Source of the DNA: Chloracidobacterium sp.
GTDB taxonomy: Bacteria > Acidobacteriota > Blastocatellia > Pyrinomonadales > Pyrinomonadaceae
Direction: 5' to 3'
Assembly (NCBI GenBank): GCA_016720705.1
Contig: JADKKB010000005.1
Span: forward strand, 372,001 to 436,000
DNA length: 64,000 nt
The notes under the pieces were generated by a model. The model worked only from the letters and a program-made list of their open reading frames with translations. It had not been told where the DNA came from and searched no databases. The translations under genes were made by a program, and so were the position numbers. Shown one piece after another: positions 61,510-64,000 of this stretch (positions within the stretch are counted from its first letter, which is position 1; each line of letters begins with the position of its first letter).

Positions 61510-62070
61510 ATGACAAAAATGATCATCACGATCGCGGCGTTACTACTTTTTGTCGTTTCGGCATTTGCGCAGACGCCGCAAGCACCGACAACGACCCTGA
61601 AAGTAGGCGATGTCGCCCCTGATTTTACTTTGACCGACACAACCGGCAATCCGGTAACGCTAAGTGAATATCGCGGCAAAAAGAATGTCGTCTTGGCATT
61701 CTATGTTCTCGCCTTTACCGGTGGCTGAACGAAGGAACTCCAGGCGTATCAGGCTGATATCGCCAAATTTGCCGCGACAGAAACACAGGTTTTAGGGATC
61801 AGTATGGACAGCTTTGCGGCTAATAAGCGCTTTGCCGAAGACATCAAGGTAACGTTTCCGTTGCTTAGCGATTGGAAACGTTCAACGACCAAGCAGTATG
61901 GTTTATTTAACGAAACCAGCGGTTACGGCGTCCGAGCCACATTTGTGATCGACAAGCAGGGCAAGATCGATCATCTTGAGGTCGGCAAAACGGCGATCGA
62001 TCCGACCGGGGCATTTCAGGCCTGCGATCTGATCCAAAAACGAAAGGACGATGCCCGTAAAAAGCCGTAA
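61510..62070 (+). CDS. Selenocysteine-containing exported peroxiredoxin (in-frame TGA = Sec73)
   Basis: An AhpC/TSA-family thiol peroxidase of 186 residues, counting the Sec. A signal peptide (residues 1-20, ending SAFA) implies action outside the cytoplasm. The thioredoxin-fold core starts KVGDVAPDFTLTDTTGNPVTLSEYRGKKNVVLAFY. At the peroxidatic position the codon is TGA (61726-61728), giving AFTGG-U-TKELQAYQ where relatives have Cys. Reading continues in the same frame as normal peroxiredoxin sequence (QVLGISMDSFAANKRFAED, then YGVRATFVIDKQGKIDH) to a TAA at 62070. A SECIS-like hairpin follows the TGA. The usual Pro of PxxxTxxC is Val66. A sequencing error or nonsense mutation (TGC to TGA) is the main alternative. 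It is probably co-transcribed with doxX. Confidence 0.8.
61743..61764 (+). other. Bacterial SECIS-like hairpin
   Basis: GGCGTATCA (61743-61751) pairs with TGATA plus CGCC (61755-61759, 61761-61764), nine base pairs in all, with a single bulged U at 61760 and a three-base apical loop GGC. The loop begins 23 bases after the TGA, inside the distance range described for bacterial SECIS elements, and its first base is G. A bulged U and loop G are features recognised by SelB. It lies inside the coding sequence, as is normal in bacteria. Confidence 0.65.
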
Positions 62071-62094
62071 TATTCCTTTTCGATACGCTAAAGG

Positions 62095-62328
62095 TTAACC
62101 ACGAAGATTTTCCGGTTCGATCGCCTCTGCGGTCAGGTCGCCATCAGCGTCTTTCATAAGTATCTCGATGCGCCGTTCGGCATTTGCCAGGCGCTCACGG
62201 CATTTGCGTGAAAGTTTGACGCCGCGTTCAAAAAGTTCAAGGCTTTCCTCTAACCGAAGATCGCCGCTTTCGAGACTATTGACGATCAATTCCAGTTCTT
62301 CGAGGGACTTTTCAAAAGTGTTTTCCAT
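62095..62328 (-). CDS. xseB: Exodeoxyribonuclease VII small subunit
   Basis: The small subunit of exonuclease VII, which with XseA trims single-stranded DNA in recombination and mismatch repair. The 77-residue protein has the family signature FEKSLEELELIVNSLESGDLRLEESLELFERGVKLSRKC in a coiled-coil arrangement. It is the last gene of a minus-strand operon. The DUF2939-like gene lies between it and xseA, two bases upstream. Confidence 0.93.
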   Translation of the reverse strand: MENTFEKSLEELELIVNSLESGDLRLEESLELFERGVKLSRKCRERLANAERRIEILMKDADGDLTAEAIEPENLRG

Positions 62329-62330
62329 AA

Positions 62331-63035
62331 TTATTTGATTAGCTCTTCGGCTTGTCGTAATAGATCCGCCAGATTCCCAATACCGAGCTGGTTTGCGGTC
62401 TTATTGATCCCGCCCATCGCGATCGAGATGATCTCCTGGCCGATCTTCTTAGCAATGTCAGTAGCAAGTTGTTCGTCTCGGACCCCGACGATCTGCCAAC
62501 GAGCACCGTTTCGCCGCATTTTTAGTTCGAGCGGATGTTCGGGCAACTTGCTCTTTACGATAGCATTGTCGCCGGAGACCTTAATGTCCAAATATTGACC
62601 CGCTCCCAGGACCATCGCGGCAAAAGGCACATTACCAAATCGCTCGACCCGCTCGCGGATCAATCCCGGCAGTACCGCCCGGGCACGGTCCTTAACCGCC
62701 GGCATCATTGGGGCAGCGACCTTTGTTAACTGGCCAACGATCGCCGGCGGAAGTCCGCGGCCATAAATTTCAACGGCTTTGACCGTGATCTGCGGCAGAA
62801 AGTCATCGACCACATTATCAATATTTATTAGCTCATCTATCTCGTTTTGATCGTCTCGTTTGGCAGCATCGATCAGCAACGCGAGTGAATATTGCGGTGT
62901 ATCCTTCAATCGCTGCCAGTATATATAAGATCCAAGACTGCCGATCAGTGATATTACTGCGACCAATGCCAAACCGATCACAAGAAATCGCTTTCGCCGG
63001 CCTGCCGCAGTATTCTCTTGTAAATAGATTCTCAT
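62331..63035 (-). CDS. DUF2939-like membrane-anchored protein
   Basis: A 234-residue protein with a basic N-terminus, one transmembrane helix (about residues 18-40, FLVIGLALVAVISLIGSLGSY) and a soluble exterior domain. The opening of that domain, TPQYSLALLIDAAKRDDQNEIDELINID, has the form of DUF2939 proteins. It ends with NGARWQIVGVRDEQLATDIAKKIG. It lies between xseA and xseB in the operon, with 15 and 2 bases of spacing. This insertion into an exonuclease VII operon is unusual but its meaning is unknown. Confidence 0.8.
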   Translation of the reverse strand: MRIYLQENTAAGRRKRFLVIGLALVAVISLIGSLGSYIYWQRLKDTPQYSLALLIDAAKRDDQNEIDELINIDNVVDDFLPQITVKAVEIYGRGLPPAIVGQLTKVAAPMMPAVKDRARAVLPGLIRERVERFGNVPFAAMVLGAGQYLDIKVSGDNAIVKSKLPEHPLELKMRRNGARWQIVGVRDEQLATDIAKKIGQEIISIAMGGINKTANQLGIGNLADLLRQAEELIK

Positions 63036-63050
63036 TACGGAAAACCGCGG

Positions 63051-64000
63051 TTATTCAGCGGCGATCACCTCAGCGTCAAGTTTGCCTTTCTCGAGTCGTA
63101 TAACCAATCTATCGCCGGGTTTGGTCTCAGACGGATCTCGCAATACGCGCCCATCAACGGCTTGCGTGATCGAATAACCGCGAATAAGCACTGCCAACGG
63201 AGAAAGAGCGTCGAGCTTTGCGATCTGCAGCTTCAACGCGTCAATTTTGGCATTCACACATCGTTTAGCCTCCGCTGTCCGCCGATGATCCAGCAGCGTC
63301 AATCTGCTCTCGGCAGCCGCGAGCCGGGCCATTACCGTCTGCGGAGTCAAACGCGACGCTGAGAGATTATAGCGATCTCTGATCGTTCGAAAGCCGACGG
63401 CAAAGCTCTCGTTCATTCGCCCGATCACCCCATCCACGTCGCCACGCGTCTCGAGGACACGATAGCTTATAAGCTGAGAAAGCGTTTGTTCTGCCGAAAT
63501 GAGCCCATTTATTAGATCGATCTCCCGGCCGGCTACGATCTCGGCTGCAGCAGATGGCGTTGGAGCCCTAAGGTCGGCAACCATATCAGCGATGGTCCAA
63601 TCGATCTCGTGTCCGACAGCGGATATTACCGGGATCGAGCTTGATCTGATAGCACGAGCAAGTTGCTCGTCGTTAAATGCCCAGAGGTCTTCGGCCGAGC
63701 CGCCGCCGCGTCCGACGATCATCACGTCGATCTTGTCAGTGTCCGGCAGAGTCAGGTTGTATTCGTTGGTGTCACAGACGGCCTTTCGGATACTGTCCGC
63801 CGCTCCCTCGCCCTGAACGAGCGTCGGAACGAGCACGATGCTTACGGTTCCGGCCCGCCTTGTTAAGACATTGTAAATATCGTGATACGCCGCACCGGTC
63901 GAACTTGTGACGACCGCAACCTTACGTGGAAAAAAGGGCAGCGGGCGTTTTAGCTCTGGTGCAAAGAGGCCTTCGCGCTCAAGGCTTGCCTTGATCTGTT
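63051..64000 (-). CDS. xseA: Exodeoxyribonuclease VII large subunit (5' end beyond the window)
   Basis: The catalytic large subunit of exonuclease VII. The reading frame stays open to the window edge, with no stop between 63837 and 64000, and those bases encode LPFFPRKVAVVTSSTGAAYHDIYNVL, the expected start of the nuclease domain. VPTLVQGEGAADSIRKAV, MIVGRGGGSAEDLWAFNDEQLARAI, PVISAVGHEIDWTIADMVADLRAPTPSAAAE and the coiled-coil C-terminal region follow. About 317 residues are visible; the N-terminal OB-fold is missing only because the window ends. Confidence 0.95.
   Translation of the reverse strand, partial: QIKASLEREGLFAPELKRPLPFFPRKVAVVTSSTGAAYHDIYNVLTRRAGTVSIVLVPTLVQGEGAADSIRKAVCDTNEYNLTLPDTDKIDVMIVGRGGGSAEDLWAFNDEQLARAIRSSSIPVISAVGHEIDWTIADMVADLRAPTPSAAAEIVAGREIDLINGLISAEQTLSQLISYRVLETRGDVDGVIGRMNESFAVGFRTIRDRYNLSASRLTPQTVMARLAAAESRLTLLDHRRTAEAKRCVNAKIDALKLQIAKLDALSPLAVLIRGYSITQAVDGRVLRDPSETKPGDRLVIRLEKGKLDAEVIAAE

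Noticed and set aside
61510..61728. Treating the peroxiredoxin as a pseudogene with a nonsense mutation
   Set aside because: The only stop is exactly at the catalytic residue, the downstream frame is undamaged and a SECIS-like hairpin follows; a Sec codon explains all three.
1..64000. CRISPR arrays, rRNA genes, tRNA genes and prophage structural genes
   Set aside because: I looked for regularly spaced repeats, rRNA-like blocks, tRNA cloverleaves and phage head or tail motifs and saw none.

Overview
The window comes from the chromosome of a free-living, aerobic, Gram-negative-type bacterium with moderate GC content. The best fit is the phylum Acidobacteriota, probably class Blastocatellia. 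This is inferred from the combination of an Alternative Complex III plus caa3-oxidase cluster, tandem secreted VWA-domain proteins of the kind expanded in Acidobacteria, and lipoproteins with Asn/Ser/Thr-rich linkers after the lipobox. No rRNA or tRNA gene was seen, so the placement is not proven.

Layout. 1-3.0 kb: a small repeat-containing lipoprotein, recA and a ROK-family protein. 3.2-16.9 kb: a long co-directional respiratory cluster, actA-actB-actC-actD-actE-actF, one uncharacterised membrane protein, a SCO-type copper chaperone, then cytochrome c oxidase subunits II-I-III-IV. Together these take electrons from quinol through Alternative Complex III to a cytochrome c-fused oxidase. 17.1-24.8 kb: a cell-envelope group with a LolA/DUF4292-like lipoprotein, a LolD/MacB-type ATPase, a 58-residue membrane protein, a LolA-like protein, a radical SAM enzyme, an NTF2-like protein, a VIT-family transporter and two FtsX/MacB-type permeases. 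24.9-27.5 kb: a putative cysteine-hydrolase-fold protein and a fused histidine-degradation enzyme (FTCD). 27.6-38.5 kb: carbon metabolism (pyruvate kinase, GH15 glucoamylase, enolase, a phosphoglycerate-mutase homologue) with a TlpA-like protein, a NifU-like protein, a CNNM transporter and thymidine kinase. 38.7-52.7 kb: lipoproteins, uvrC, threonylcarbamoyl-AMP synthase, a GT39 glycosyltransferase, an oxidoreductase, a serine hydrolase, two VWA proteins, glgC and mtgA.

52.7-56.9 kb is an accessory, repeat-rich island. It holds a block of hairpins, a REP-associated tyrosine transposase (RAYT) framed by 76-bp inverted repeats, a PD-(D/E)xK nuclease-like ORF, a RecA-fold ATPase with a C-terminal helix-turn-helix, and scattered GGGACAC repeats. 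From 56.9 kb the core resumes: GTP-dependent PEP carboxykinase, a secreted repeat protein, DoxX, a peroxiredoxin and the exonuclease VII operon (xseA cut by the window edge).

The most notable finding is at 61510-62070. A secreted peroxiredoxin reading frame is interrupted by one in-frame TGA exactly at the peroxidatic cysteine (FTGG-U-TKEL), and a bacterial SECIS-like hairpin with a bulged U and a G-led apical loop starts 14 bases downstream of it. I read this as a selenocysteine-containing peroxiredoxin that standard gene calling would break in two. Second is the phosphoglycerate-mutase homologue at 36216-37757, which keeps the fold motifs but has replaced the catalytic serine and several other conserved active-site residues. 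Third is the RAYT element with its nearly symmetrical REP-like ends.
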